Source: Fulvimarina manganoxydans (GTDB taxonomy: Bacteria; Pseudomonadota; Alphaproteobacteria; Rhizobiales; Rhizobiaceae). Taken from it: a stretch of DNA of 64,000 nucleotides. The notes under the pieces were generated by a model, which was given only the letters and a program-made list of their open reading frames with translations, was not told the origin of the DNA and made no database searches. Where the stretch lies: positions 31,528 to 95,527 of the forward strand of contig NZ_FWXR01000019.1 in the NCBI RefSeq assembly GCF_900176465.1, in the 5' to 3' direction. Both the position numbers and the translations under genes were made by a program. This document shows, in pieces, positions 53,369-61,974 of this stretch (position 1 is its first letter; each line of letters begins with the position of its first letter).

Positions 53369-53716
53369 TCAGCCGGCTTTCAGGAAACCATATTGGCGAG
53401 CCATTTGCCGGCTTCGCACGAAGCTGCGTCCGGCGGCGGCGATTGCAAAGAGAACGACATAGTCGACGAGGCCGTAATGGAGCGCCGTCCAAAAGCCGGA
53501 CAGGGGCAGGAAGAACGTCCCTCCGAACAAGCTGAAATGGATGAAGCGCACGGCGAGCGTCAGGAGGAAGACGTAGAAGGCCATCAGCCCCCAGCCGCTC
53601 CATCCCAGGGCGGTCGAGCGGCCGATGGCGAAGGCACCGCCGCCGCCGAGAATGACGGTGACGAAGAGAAACTCGACGATCGAGACTTCCCACAGAAGGC
53701 CCATTTCGTTTTCCAT
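53369..53716 (-). CDS. Small membrane protein (DUF6867-like) of the Liv operon
   Basis: A 115-residue protein with three predicted spans (VEFLFVTVILGGGGAFAIG, GWGLMAFYVFLLTLAVRFIHFSLF, HYGLVDYVVLFAIAAAGRSF, in parts) and a basic C-terminus. Its start overlaps the livF stop by one base (TGATG), so it is translated as part of the Liv operon. I recall such a protein (DUF6867) beside Liv transporters in Hyphomicrobiales. It may be an accessory subunit, but no function is known to me. Confidence 0.8.
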   Translation of the reverse strand: MENEMGLLWEVSIVEFLFVTVILGGGGAFAIGRSTALGWSGWGLMAFYVFLLTLAVRFIHFSLFGGTFFLPLSGFWTALHYGLVDYVVLFAIAAAGRSFVRSRQMARQYGFLKAG

Positions 53717-54486
53717 CAGTGGGCTCCTCCTTCGAGATAGGCGCTGCGCACCTCTTCGCGCGACAGAAGCTCGCGCCCGGTACCGCTCATGGTGATGCGT
53801 CCATTGACCATGACATAGCCGCGATGGGCGAGGCGCAGGGCATGGAAGGCGTTCTGCTCGACCAGGAAGACAGTCAGGCCCTCGCTGCGATTGAGTTCGG
53901 AGATCGCCGAGAAGATCTGCTTGACGATGATCGGAGCAAGACCGAGCGAGGGTTCGTCCAGAAGCAGAAGCTTCGGCCGGCTCATCAAGGCGCGTCCGAT
54001 GGCGAGCATCTGCTGCTCGCCGCCCGACAAGGTGCCGCCGCGCTGGTTGCGCCGCTCCTTCAGGCGCGGAAACAGTTCGAAGACCTTGTTGAGGTCGGCA
54101 TCGAAATGCTTCGGATCCTCCAGAAGCGCGCCCATCTGGAGATTTTCCATCACCGTCATGCGCGGGAAGATGCGCCGCCCTTCCGGAGATTGGGCGATCG
54201 AACGCGACATGATGTCATGCGTCGGCAGGCGCGTGATGTCATCGCCGCGATAAAGGATCTCGCCGGACCGGGCCTGCGGATTGCCGCAGATCGTCATCAT
54301 CAGCGTCGACTTGCCGGCACCGTTCGCCCCGATGAGTGTGACGATCTCGCCGGCATAGACGTCGATATCGACGCCGCGAAGGGCTTGGATCTTGCCATAG
54401 AAGGTCTCGACACCGCGCACCGAGAGCATGAGTTCGCGCGACGATGCCTCGGGCGCCGCGTTCGACGTCTGAGCCACCGCGCTCAT
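53716..54486 (-). CDS. livF: Branched-chain amino acid ABC transporter ATPase LivF
   Basis: A 256-residue ATPase with Walker A GANGAGKSTL, the LivF-typical SPEGRRIFPRMTVMENLQMG, signature LSGGEQQM and Walker B LLLLDEPSLGLAP. It overlaps livG by 4 bases upstream and the small membrane protein by one base downstream. Confidence 0.95.
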   Translation of the reverse strand: MSAVAQTSNAAPEASSRELMLSVRGVETFYGKIQALRGVDIDVYAGEIVTLIGANGAGKSTLMMTICGNPQARSGEILYRGDDITRLPTHDIMSRSIAQSPEGRRIFPRMTVMENLQMGALLEDPKHFDADLNKVFELFPRLKERRNQRGGTLSGGEQQMLAIGRALMSRPKLLLLDEPSLGLAPIIVKQIFSAISELNRSEGLTVFLVEQNAFHALRLAHRGYVMVNGRITMSGTGRELLSREEVRSAYLEGGAH

Positions 54487-55454
54487 GCCATGCCTCCTTG
54501 CGTGGGTTGCGGCCCGGTCGGTTTCACCGTGCCGGCCTGGAGGTCCTCTTCTACCTCGTCGACTTCCTCATCGTCGACGCCGAGATAGGCGGCGATGACC
54601 TTCGGATCGGACCTGACGCTCGCCGCATCGCCATCGGCGATCTTGCGGCCATAATCGAGCACGACGATATGGTCGGAGATTTCCATCACGACGCCCATGT
54701 CGTGTTCGATGAGCAGGATCGACACACCGTCCTTGTCGCGGATCGAGCGCAGAAGCTCGTTGAGCTCGGTCGATTCGCGCGGATTGAGACCGGCCGCAGG
54801 CTCGTCGAGGCATAAGAGACCCGGATTGGTGCACATGGCACGGGCGATTTCCAGACGCCGCTGATCGCCATAGGCGAGGTCGGCAGCCGGATCGTCCGCC
54901 CGGTCAAGGAGCGCGGTGCGCTCCAGCCAGTCGATCGCCCGGTCCTTGGCCTCGGCCGCCTTGCGCCGATAGCCCGGCAGGCCGAGGAGACCGGCGATCG
55001 AGAACCCGGAGGCGCGCATCAACTCGTTGTGCTGGGCGACGAGAAGGTTTTCCAGAACGGTCATGCCGCCGAAGAGGCGAATGTTCTGGAAGGTCCGCGC
55101 AACCCCCGCCGTCGCCGTGATCCGGAAATCGGACATGCGCTCGAGAAGATAGATGCCGCCGTCTTGGCTCTCCTGATACTGGCGGCCGGATTTCGTCAGC
55201 GTCTCGACCTCATGGTCGCTGCGCGCCGCGCCGCGATTGAAGACGATCCGTCCCTCGGTCGGGCGATAGAAACCGGTGACGCAGTTGAAGACCGTCGTCT
55301 TGCCGGCACCGTTCGGGCCGATCAGGGCGGTGATGTCGCCGCGCCCGACATTGAAGGAGAGGTCGTCGATGGCGACGAGGCCGCCGAAGCGCATGGTAAG
55401 ATGCTGGACGGACAGGATCGGATCGCGTGTCCAGCGCTGTGCGGTGCTCGCCAT
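54483..55454 (-). CDS. livG: Branched-chain amino acid ABC transporter ATPase LivG
   Basis: A 323-residue ATPase with Walker A GPNGAGKTT, the LivG feature TFQNIRLFGGMTVLENLLVAQH (in parts), a LAYGDQRRLEIARA signature, Walker B LLCLDEPAAGLNP and IEHDMGVVM. It is longer than typical LivG (about 250-260): a 28-residue insertion after the Walker A strand (SDHEVETLTKSG) and an acidic 20-residue C-terminal tail (DDEEVDEVEED). Overlaps livM by one base and livF by 4. Confidence 0.94.
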   Translation of the reverse strand: MASTAQRWTRDPILSVQHLTMRFGGLVAIDDLSFNVGRGDITALIGPNGAGKTTVFNCVTGFYRPTEGRIVFNRGAARSDHEVETLTKSGRQYQESQDGGIYLLERMSDFRITATAGVARTFQNIRLFGGMTVLENLLVAQHNELMRASGFSIAGLLGLPGYRRKAAEAKDRAIDWLERTALLDRADDPAADLAYGDQRRLEIARAMCTNPGLLCLDEPAAGLNPRESTELNELLRSIRDKDGVSILLIEHDMGVVMEISDHIVVLDYGRKIADGDAASVRSDPKVIAAYLGVDDEEVDEVEEDLQAGTVKPTGPQPTQGGMA

Positions 55455-56911
55455 TAGTGACCCTCACCCTGAGAGACGAGATCGGCGCCGATCTTCTTTC
55501 TTTCCTTGTAGATGACCGACGGCGTTCGGGTGGAGACCAGCCCGCGCGGCTTCCAGACCATGATCACGACCATGGCGAGGCCGAAGATGAGCATGCGGTA
55601 TTCCGTCGGGTCGAAGCCCGATCCGAAGACCGCCTGCAGCGCCGTCAGATTTCGCAAAAGCTCGATGCCGCCGATCATCACCACCGAGGCGATGACGACG
55701 CCGAGCTGCGAGCCGAGGCCGCCAAGCACCACGATGGCGAGGATGATCGCCGATTCGATGAAGGTGAAGCTCTCGGGCGAGATGAAGCCCTGACGGGTGG
55801 CGAAGAAGGAGCCGGCAAAGCCGCCGAACATCGCACCCGTCGCAAAGGCCGAGAGCTTGACATTGACGGTGTTGATGCCGAGCGCCCGGCAGGCGATCTC
55901 GTCCTCCCGCAAGGCCTCCCAGGCACGGCCGACGGGGAGCTTGCGCAGGCGCATGGTGACGAAATTGGTCAGAAGCGCCAGCGCCAGGATGATGTAATAG
56001 AGGAAGACGAAGCGCTGAACGGGGTCGTAGTCGATCCCGAAGAATTCCGCGAAGGAGCCTTCGCCGCGGGAGAATTCGAGGCCGAAAAGGGTCGGCTTCG
56101 GAATGCCGAGAATGCCGTTCGGGCCGCCGGTGAAGTCGTACCAGTTGAGGAGGACGACACGGATGATCTCACCAAAGGCCAGCGTGACGATGGCCAGATA
56201 GTCTCCCCTCAGCCTCAGCACCGGGAAGCCGAGCATGATGCCCCAAAGCGCCGCGAAAAGCCCGGCCATCGGCAGGCAGACCCAGAAGCCGAGGTCGAAA
56301 TTCGTCGCCAGCAGCGCGAAGGAATAGGCGCCCACCGCATAGAAGGCGACATAGCCAAGATCGAGCAGGCCGGCGAGGCCGACGACGATGTTGAGGCCCC
56401 ATCCGAGCATCACATAAGTGAGGATGAGTATCGCGAGATCGAGGAGATAGCGGTTCTGGCGCGGCAGAAAGCTGTCGAGCAGGAAGGGCAGGGTGAGCGC
56501 CACAACGAGAAGCACGGCGCCGATGATCTTGCCGATCGGCAGCGATTTGCCGCCAGCCTTCGTCATCTTGAAGGCGCGGGTGATCGGTCGGTCCGACTTG
56601 AAGATGAAGTAGGACAGAAGGAATCGGCCGACAAAGGCGATCGCGGCCCAGACCAGCCAGACATCCGGTCTGAAGGACAGTTCCAGCCCGCCGCCGTCGA
56701 TATTGGTGCGAAAGGCGAAGAAGAAGATGGTCAGCCCGGCGACGAGGGCGCCGGTGATCGCCGCTTCCTTAAGCGCTGCGACAAGACGCGAATCATCGGC
56801 CGGCGCCGGGTTGAAGGGCGGCTCGCCGCGCATGGCCGCGCGCCGCTCTTCGCTTTCAAGCTCAGCGCCTTCCGGCCGCTGTGTGGAGGTCGGGGACATC
56901 GAAGAGGCCAT
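55454..56911 (-). CDS. livM: Branched-chain amino acid ABC transporter permease LivM
   Basis: A 485-residue permease. About 110 extra residues at the N-terminus with three spans precede the usual LivM core ([32 protein letters not shown], in parts; then the coupling segment [20 protein letters not shown]). This long form is common in rhizobia. It is translated after livH with 6 bases between, and overlaps livG by one base. Confidence 0.95.
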   Translation of the reverse strand: MASSMSPTSTQRPEGAELESEERRAAMRGEPPFNPAPADDSRLVAALKEAAITGALVAGLTIFFFAFRTNIDGGGLELSFRPDVWLVWAAIAFVGRFLLSYFIFKSDRPITRAFKMTKAGGKSLPIGKIIGAVLLVVALTLPFLLDSFLPRQNRYLLDLAILILTYVMLGWGLNIVVGLAGLLDLGYVAFYAVGAYSFALLATNFDLGFWVCLPMAGLFAALWGIMLGFPVLRLRGDYLAIVTLAFGEIIRVVLLNWYDFTGGPNGILGIPKPTLFGLEFSRGEGSFAEFFGIDYDPVQRFVFLYYIILALALLTNFVTMRLRKLPVGRAWEALREDEIACRALGINTVNVKLSAFATGAMFGGFAGSFFATRQGFISPESFTFIESAIILAIVVLGGLGSQLGVVIASVVMIGGIELLRNLTALQAVFGSGFDPTEYRMLIFGLAMVVIMVWKPRGLVSTRTPSVIYKERKKIGADLVSQGEGH

Positions 56912-56917
56912 GATCGA

Positions 56918-57835
56918 TCAGACCTTCTCGACTTCGGGGCGGCCGAGAAGGCCGGAGGGCAGGAAGATCAAGACGATGGCCAGGATCGAGAAGGCCGCGA
57001 CGTCCTTGTACTCCACCGAGAAATAGCCGGACCAGAAGGTCTCGATGAGGCCGATGGCGAGCCCGCCGAGCATGGCGCCGGGCAGCGAGCCGATGCCGCC
57101 GAGAACCGCTGCGGTGAAGGCTTTCACGCCAGCGATGAAGCCGATGTAGAAGTCGATGACGCCGTAATAGAGCAGGTACATCGTGCCGGCGACGGCGGCG
57201 AGACCCGCACCCATCACGAAGGTCAGGGAGATGGTCCGGTCCACATTGACGCCGAGGAGCGAGGCCATCTTGCGATCCTGTTCGCAGGCGCGCTGCTGGC
57301 GTCCCAGGGACGTCTTGCCGATGATCAGCGAGAAGGCGGTCATCAGCACGACCGTCATGACGATGATGATCAGCTGCATCCAGGAGAGCTGGACCACGAT
57401 GCCGCTCGGGCTGTCCATTAGGGTGATGCCGCCCTGGATCTGCGGGGGCAGCGGCTTGACGCGCGCGCCTTGCGTGATCTGAACGAAATTCTGCAGGAAG
57501 ATCGACATGCCGATCGCGGTGATCAGCGGGGCGAGGCGGAAGGAGCCGCGCAACGGACGATAGGCGACCCGCTCGATGGTCCAGCCCCACAGCGCCGTGA
57601 AGATCATCGCGACGGCAAGAATGATGAGGAGGACGAGGGGAAGAAAGGTGATGCCCAGCGCCGCCAGTGCCAGAAAGCTCGTCAGCGCAATGAACGCGCC
57701 GATCATGAACACTTCGCCATGGGCAAAGTTGATCATGCCGATAATACCGTAGACCATCGTGTATCCGATGGCGATCAGCCCATAGATCGAGCCGAGCGTG
57801 ATCCCATTGATCAGCTGCTGCAGAAAATATTCCAT
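56918..57835 (-). CDS. livH: Branched-chain amino acid ABC transporter permease LivH
   Basis: A 305-residue permease with the LivH hallmarks LINGITLGSIYGLIAIGYTMVYGIIGMINFAHGE (in parts) and the coupling loop GRQQRACEQDRKMASLLGVN. It heads the livHMGF operon with the small membrane protein and binding protein downstream. ATG at 57835 begins MEYFLQQLING. Confidence 0.96.
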   Translation of the reverse strand: MEYFLQQLINGITLGSIYGLIAIGYTMVYGIIGMINFAHGEVFMIGAFIALTSFLALAALGITFLPLVLLIILAVAMIFTALWGWTIERVAYRPLRGSFRLAPLITAIGMSIFLQNFVQITQGARVKPLPPQIQGGITLMDSPSGIVVQLSWMQLIIIVMTVVLMTAFSLIIGKTSLGRQQRACEQDRKMASLLGVNVDRTISLTFVMGAGLAAVAGTMYLLYYGVIDFYIGFIAGVKAFTAAVLGGIGSLPGAMLGGLAIGLIETFWSGYFSVEYKDVAAFSILAIVLIFLPSGLLGRPEVEKV

Positions 57836-58235
57836 TCGCGCCCGTGTCGTTCTTCTGTCTTAAGGACTGGATCGCGGAGGGCTCTGTCAGGAACGCCGCG
57901 TCCATAGGCATGATGCATTCCATAGCAGACGGCCGCTGGCAACCCCGGCGCATCGCCTATCGAGGCCCTGTCCCCGCACTTTGTTCAACTTGTCTGACCC
58001 CGCGAACAGCCGGCTTGACACCTGAAAGCGCAGGCTATGCCGAGAGTTGGCGTGAGTCGTCCTGCTACAGAACGGCGAAGACCCTCTTGGCATTTGGAGA
58101 AGAGGCGAAGATTAGCTGCCGCTGCTTGTCGGCTCCGCCAGTTTTGATTATTTCTAAATTCGGGAGATGGCGGAGGCCGGCCCGTGCGGCCCTACCTTGA
58201 CCGGCAGGCGCTCGGGGCGGATGGGAGGAGACGCG
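57836..58235. other. Divergent intergenic region between livH and the FIST gene
   Basis: About 400 bases with no supported gene. A TTGACA at 58015-58020 could be a rightward -35 element with a poorly placed TATGCC at 58036-58041 (15-base spacer). AT-rich DNA (TTTTGATTATTTCTAAATTC) at 58141-58160 lies 75 bases before the FIST start. Nothing further is recognised. Confidence 0.35.
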
Positions 58236-59438
58236 ATGCGGGATGCGCCCACCAACGGCGATCTCCGGGCAACTGGCATCGAGACGATCGTCTATCGCGG
58301 CGACGATATCGCAGAACTCTGCACCGAGGCGGCGGCGATCGCCGACGAGCGCGAGCACACGCTGCTCGTCGCCATGTTCGACCCGGCCTTCGACGCCGAC
58401 GAGTTGGCGCTTGCCTTGAAAAGGCGAGTCGCTGTCCCGACCCAGATCTGCTGTTCGACGGCCGGCAATATCTCGCCTTTCGGCTATATCGACGGCGGCG
58501 CCGTGCTCGTCTTGTTTCCGGCAGACAGCTTCGAGGCGCTCGCTGCGGTCGTGCCCGACATTTCGTCGGAAGGTCTTGATCGGGGCGCCAAGATCGCGGC
58601 CGACCTCCTGTCGAGCTTCGAGCGCCAGGTGGCGCATCGGCGAGGCGAGAGCCGTATCGAGGGTGGGCCCTTCGCTCTGACCTTCATCGATGGCCTGTCG
58701 AATCACGAGGAGGTAACAGTCGCCGCTTTCCAGCGGGCCCTGCCGGCGATCCCCCTCGTCGGCGGTTCGGCCGGAGACGGCCTTAGCTTTCGCAGCACCC
58801 GTGTCTGCCATGAGGGGCGCGCCCATGCCGATGCCGCCGTCTTGTGTCTCGTCTGGTCGCGGCTGCCCTTCCGTCTGTTCAAGTCCGAGCATTACCGCCC
58901 GAGTGACACGCGGCTGGTCGTCACGGCCTGCGACGCGGAGAAGCGTCTCGTCACCGAGCTCAACGGCGTCGATGCGGCACTCGAATACGCCAATGTTCTG
59001 GGTCTCGACCCTAAAAGCCTGACGCCCTTCTCCTTCGCCTCTCATCCGGTCGCCGTGCGCGTCGGAGGCGAACATTACTGCCGGTCGATCCGGCGCATGG
59101 AGCCGGAGGGTCTGTCCTTCTTCTGCGCCATCGAAAACGGCGTCGTCCTGACGATTGCCGAGGGGCGCGACATGATCGGGACGATGCGCGAGACCCTAGA
59201 TTCGGTCGCCGAGGAGATGGGCGGCATCGACCTCGTCATCGGATTTGACTGCATCTTGCGGCGCATCGAGGCGGAGGAGCGGCAGATGAGCCGGCAGGTC
59301 GCCGAGGTGTTCAGGGACTACAACGTCCTTGGCTTCACCACCTACGGTGAGCAATATATGTCGATGCATCTCAACCAGACCCTGACGGGGATCGCTTTTG
59401 GTCGTGCCGCCGGCAGCGCCGGTGGGCTTTCGGCATGA
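58236..59438 (+). CDS. FIST domain sensory protein (NosP-like)
   Basis: A 400-residue protein with an N-terminal FIST_N domain (about 25-220; TQICCSTAGNISPFGY, TFIDGLSNHEEV, LVGGSAGDGLSF) and a C-terminal FIST_C domain (about 225-370; PFSFASHPV, GVVLTIAEGRDM, VIGFDCILRRIEAEER). ATG at 58236 has a GGGAGGAG ribosome site 5 bases upstream. It overlaps by 4 bases a hybrid histidine kinase. In Pseudomonas the FIST protein NosP binds heme and nitric oxide and controls the co-transcribed kinase NahK; the same gene order makes this the leading hypothesis here. Confidence 0.9.
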   Translation: MRDAPTNGDLRATGIETIVYRGDDIAELCTEAAAIADEREHTLLVAMFDPAFDADELALALKRRVAVPTQICCSTAGNISPFGYIDGGAVLVLFPADSFEALAAVVPDISSEGLDRGAKIAADLLSSFERQVAHRRGESRIEGGPFALTFIDGLSNHEEVTVAAFQRALPAIPLVGGSAGDGLSFRSTRVCHEGRAHADAAVLCLVWSRLPFRLFKSEHYRPSDTRLVVTACDAEKRLVTELNGVDAALEYANVLGLDPKSLTPFSFASHPVAVRVGGEHYCRSIRRMEPEGLSFFCAIENGVVLTIAEGRDMIGTMRETLDSVAEEMGGIDLVIGFDCILRRIEAEERQMSRQVAEVFRDYNVLGFTTYGEQYMSMHLNQTLTGIAFGRAAGSAGGLSA

Positions 59439-60838
59439 GCGGAGCGACGGACGGCCCCATCGTCCTTGGAACGCTCGGCCCGATCGAGGAGGCGGGCACC
59501 AAGGCCTCGTCGGAAAGCGAGGAGGTTCGCCGTCTGAAGCGGATCAATCTCGCTTTGTTGCGGCGGGTCGAGCAGGTCATCGACAGCCAGGCCGGGGCCT
59601 ATAGCCTGTTTCAGACCGCAATCCAGCGTGAACTCCTCGTCCAAAAGCGCACGACAGAGCTCTCCGAGGCCTTGAAGCGCCTCGAACAGACCAATCGCGA
59701 GAATCTTGCCGCCCGAGAGGCGGCCGACAATGCCAACCGCTCCAAATCGAAATTCTTGGCGGCGGCCGGCCACGACATTCTTCAACCGTTGAATGCGGCG
59801 CGGCTTTCCCTGTCGGCGCTCCTCGCGTCGGGCGTTCCCGAAGAGGGGGAGCGCTTCGCGGCGGCCGTCGACCGGGCGCTCGACACGATGGAAGATCTCA
59901 TCGGCAGTGTTCTCGATATCGCCCGGCTCGATGCTGGCGTGATGGAGCCGGAGATCGGCGAAATTCGCCTGCGCGAGCTGATCGATACGCTCGTCGCCGA
60001 ATATCAGCCGCTGGCCACGGGCAAGGGCCTACGCCTGCGCTCGGGCGGCGCCAATCTCATCGCGGCATCCGATGGCGCGCTGCTCAAACGACTTCTGTCC
60101 AATCTTCTGTCCAACGCCATTCGCTATACCGACGAAGGCGGCGTTCTTATCGGCTTGCGGCGCCGGGGCCAGATGGTGCGCATCGACGTTGCCGATACCG
60201 GCCATGGCATCGCGGCCGATCAGTATGAAAAGATATTTGAGGAGTTCCATCGTGGACGGCTGGCCGAGCGAGGGCCGTCGTCACGGCCGGGCCTCGGTCT
60301 CGGCCTCTCCATCGTCAAGCGGATTGCCTCCTCGCTCGATCATCGCCTAACCTTTCGCTCTCGCGTCGAGCGCGGCACGGTTTTCTCACTCACCCTGCCG
60401 CTTGCCGCCGTCTCGATGGCCGAGCCGCGCATCGCCCAGCCGACCGTCAAGACAGCCGGCTTCGGCCTCGCTTTCGCGAAGGTGCTTTTGGTCGAGAATG
60501 ATCCGACGGTGATGGAGGCGACGCTCGGCCTTTTGGAGCGCTGGTCCTGCACGGTGCGCACGGCCACGGGAATTCGCGAGGCACAGGCCGTCCTCGCCTC
60601 GGACAGCTTCTATCCCGACGTCGTGCTCGCCGATTTCTGGCTCGACAAAGGCCAGGTCGGCACCGACGTCGTCGAAGCCGTGCGCTCGACGATGGGGTGG
60701 GTGGTCCCGGCCTGCATCATGACAGCCGACTATTCGGACGAGACCGCAGAACAGGTCCAGAAGGCCGGCTGCGAGCTGCTGCGCAAGCCGGTCCGCCCGG
60801 CCGAGTTGCGGGCCTTGCTCGCGCACATGACGGGTTGA
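59435..60838 (+). CDS. Hybrid sensor histidine kinase (NahK-like)
   Basis: A 467-residue soluble kinase. A coiled coil (about 28-105) leads to HisKA with phosphoacceptor His113 in AAAGHDILQPLNAARL, an HATPase with NAIRYTDEGG, DTGHGI and GLGLGLSIVKRI, and a C-terminal receiver (about 346-466) with phosphoacceptor Asp400 in VVLADFWLDKG. No membrane span or input domain exists, so input presumably comes from the FIST protein, whose stop overlaps this ATG by 4 bases. Output may pass by phosphotransfer to other proteins; the convergent LuxR-type regulator is the obvious candidate. Confidence 0.93.
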   Translation: MSGATDGPIVLGTLGPIEEAGTKASSESEEVRRLKRINLALLRRVEQVIDSQAGAYSLFQTAIQRELLVQKRTTELSEALKRLEQTNRENLAAREAADNANRSKSKFLAAAGHDILQPLNAARLSLSALLASGVPEEGERFAAAVDRALDTMEDLIGSVLDIARLDAGVMEPEIGEIRLRELIDTLVAEYQPLATGKGLRLRSGGANLIAASDGALLKRLLSNLLSNAIRYTDEGGVLIGLRRRGQMVRIDVADTGHGIAADQYEKIFEEFHRGRLAERGPSSRPGLGLGLSIVKRIASSLDHRLTFRSRVERGTVFSLTLPLAAVSMAEPRIAQPTVKTAGFGLAFAKVLLVENDPTVMEATLGLLERWSCTVRTATGIREAQAVLASDSFYPDVVLADFWLDKGQVGTDVVEAVRSTMGWVVPACIMTADYSDETAEQVQKAGCELLRKPVRPAELRALLAHMTG

Positions 60839-60845
60839 TCCGGCC

Positions 60846-60870
60846 TCCGGTGATCGCGCCGATCACCGGA
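60846..60870. terminator. Hairpin after the hybrid kinase gene
   Basis: TCCGGTGATC pairs perfectly with GATCACCGGA around a GCGCC loop, 7 bases after the stop codon and between convergent genes. There is no U-tract. A second imperfect stem-loop (CTTGCAA ... TTGCAAG, 60897-60940) follows. Confidence 0.6.
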
Positions 60871-61001
60871 TCAAGCCTTGCGCGGCGCGTGAGCCTCTTG
60901 CAAATCCATCATTGCGAAGCGATCCCGTGGATCTTGCAAGTCACGGCCGCTCACGTCCCTCTGCAGGTGCCGAGGCGCGCCATGCGGACGGGGCGCGCCG
61001 A

Positions 61002-61712
61002 TCAGGCGGTGGCCGCTGCAGAGCGCAGCGGGTCGGCCGTACTCTCCTTGCCGCCTTCATCCCTGGGGGCGAGATTCTCGAAGTCGAGCTTCGCCACCTC
61101 GATCACCGCCTGGGTGCGGCTGAAGACATTGAGCTTTCGCAGGATTTCCGAGACATGCGCCTTCACGGTCGTTTCGCCGACCGACAGCTCATAGGCGATC
61201 TGCTTGTTCAGGAGCCCTTGGCGGATCATGCCGAGAACGCGCAACTGCTGGGGCGTCAGGCTGGCGATGCGCGAGGCGATGGCGGCGATGTCCGGATGGT
61301 CTTCCGGTCCGTCCGGAATGAGGCCATTCTGCACATAGACCGAACCCGAGAGGACTTCCCGGATGGCGGCGGCCAGATCCATCTTCTTGGCCGCCTTCGA
61401 GACGAAACCGGCGACGCCATAGGACAGGACCTGTCGGACGATCTTCGGATCGTCGAGCGCCGAGACGACGAGAAGTGGCAGACGAGGAAAGCGGGCGCGA
61501 AGCTCCAATAGGCCCTCGAAGCCGGATACGCCCGGCATGGTCAGATCGAGAAGGGCCAGATCGAGCCTGTTCGAATCCGCCCCGATGACTTCGATCGCGA
61601 CATCGATCGAGTCGGCCTCCAGCGTTTCCGACTCCGGCACGGCGGCGTGGACGGCCATGCGCAACGCTTCGCGGAAGAGCGGGTGATCGTCGATGATGAG
61701 GAATTTGTTCAT
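61002..61712 (-). CDS. LuxR-type response regulator (NarL family)
   Basis: A 236-residue response regulator: receiver with Asp56 (ALLDLTMPG), conserved LLVVSALDD and KAAKK near the end, and a LuxR helix-turn-helix at about 150-210 (LTPQQLRVLGMIRQGLLNKQIAYELSVGETTVKAHVSEILRKLNV, in parts). Convergent with the hybrid kinase gene, it is the likely phosphorylation target by position. It resembles the ErbR/AgmR-type regulators. Confidence 0.92.
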   Translation of the reverse strand: MNKFLIIDDHPLFREALRMAVHAAVPESETLEADSIDVAIEVIGADSNRLDLALLDLTMPGVSGFEGLLELRARFPRLPLLVVSALDDPKIVRQVLSYGVAGFVSKAAKKMDLAAAIREVLSGSVYVQNGLIPDGPEDHPDIAAIASRIASLTPQQLRVLGMIRQGLLNKQIAYELSVGETTVKAHVSEILRKLNVFSRTQAVIEVAKLDFENLAPRDEGGKESTADPLRSAAATA

Positions 61713-61876
61713 GGCTGCGGATCCTTCACGCCGCGGGACGTCGCATCGCGCGCGCCCGCATCGTTCGGAGCCAGAGTAAAAATTCGAACCGCGCGAAGCA
61801 ATTGGCCTTTTGTGCGATCATAGCCTTCGACCCTCGGGACACAACGCCAAGCCGATCCGCCATTCGGGCGTCGCGT

Positions 61877-61974
61877 CATACGAAATCCGTTTGATCGTTT
61901 CGCGATCATGGATTCCCAAGCCGCTTAAACGCCGTGCAAGCTTTGATACGGAGGAGCCCGACTGAATCAGTCGG
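61877..61974. repeat. Two-hairpin intergenic repeat, copy B
   Basis: Closely related to copy A at 16970-17074: both start CATACGAAATCCGTTTGATCG (in part) and share the AAACGCCG.GC..GCTTTGATAC centre. Hairpin 1 (61882-61916) pairs GAAATCC with GGATTCC plus a nested GATCG/CGATC stem; hairpin 2 (61958-61974) is CCGACT-GAATC-AGTCGG. The stop codon of the minus-strand PAP2 gene lies within hairpin 2. Confidence 0.8.

Noticed and set aside
55427..57421. Plus-strand open frame of 664 codons opposite livM/livH
   Set aside because: Composition-driven shadow, made of D/E/R/H-rich sequence.
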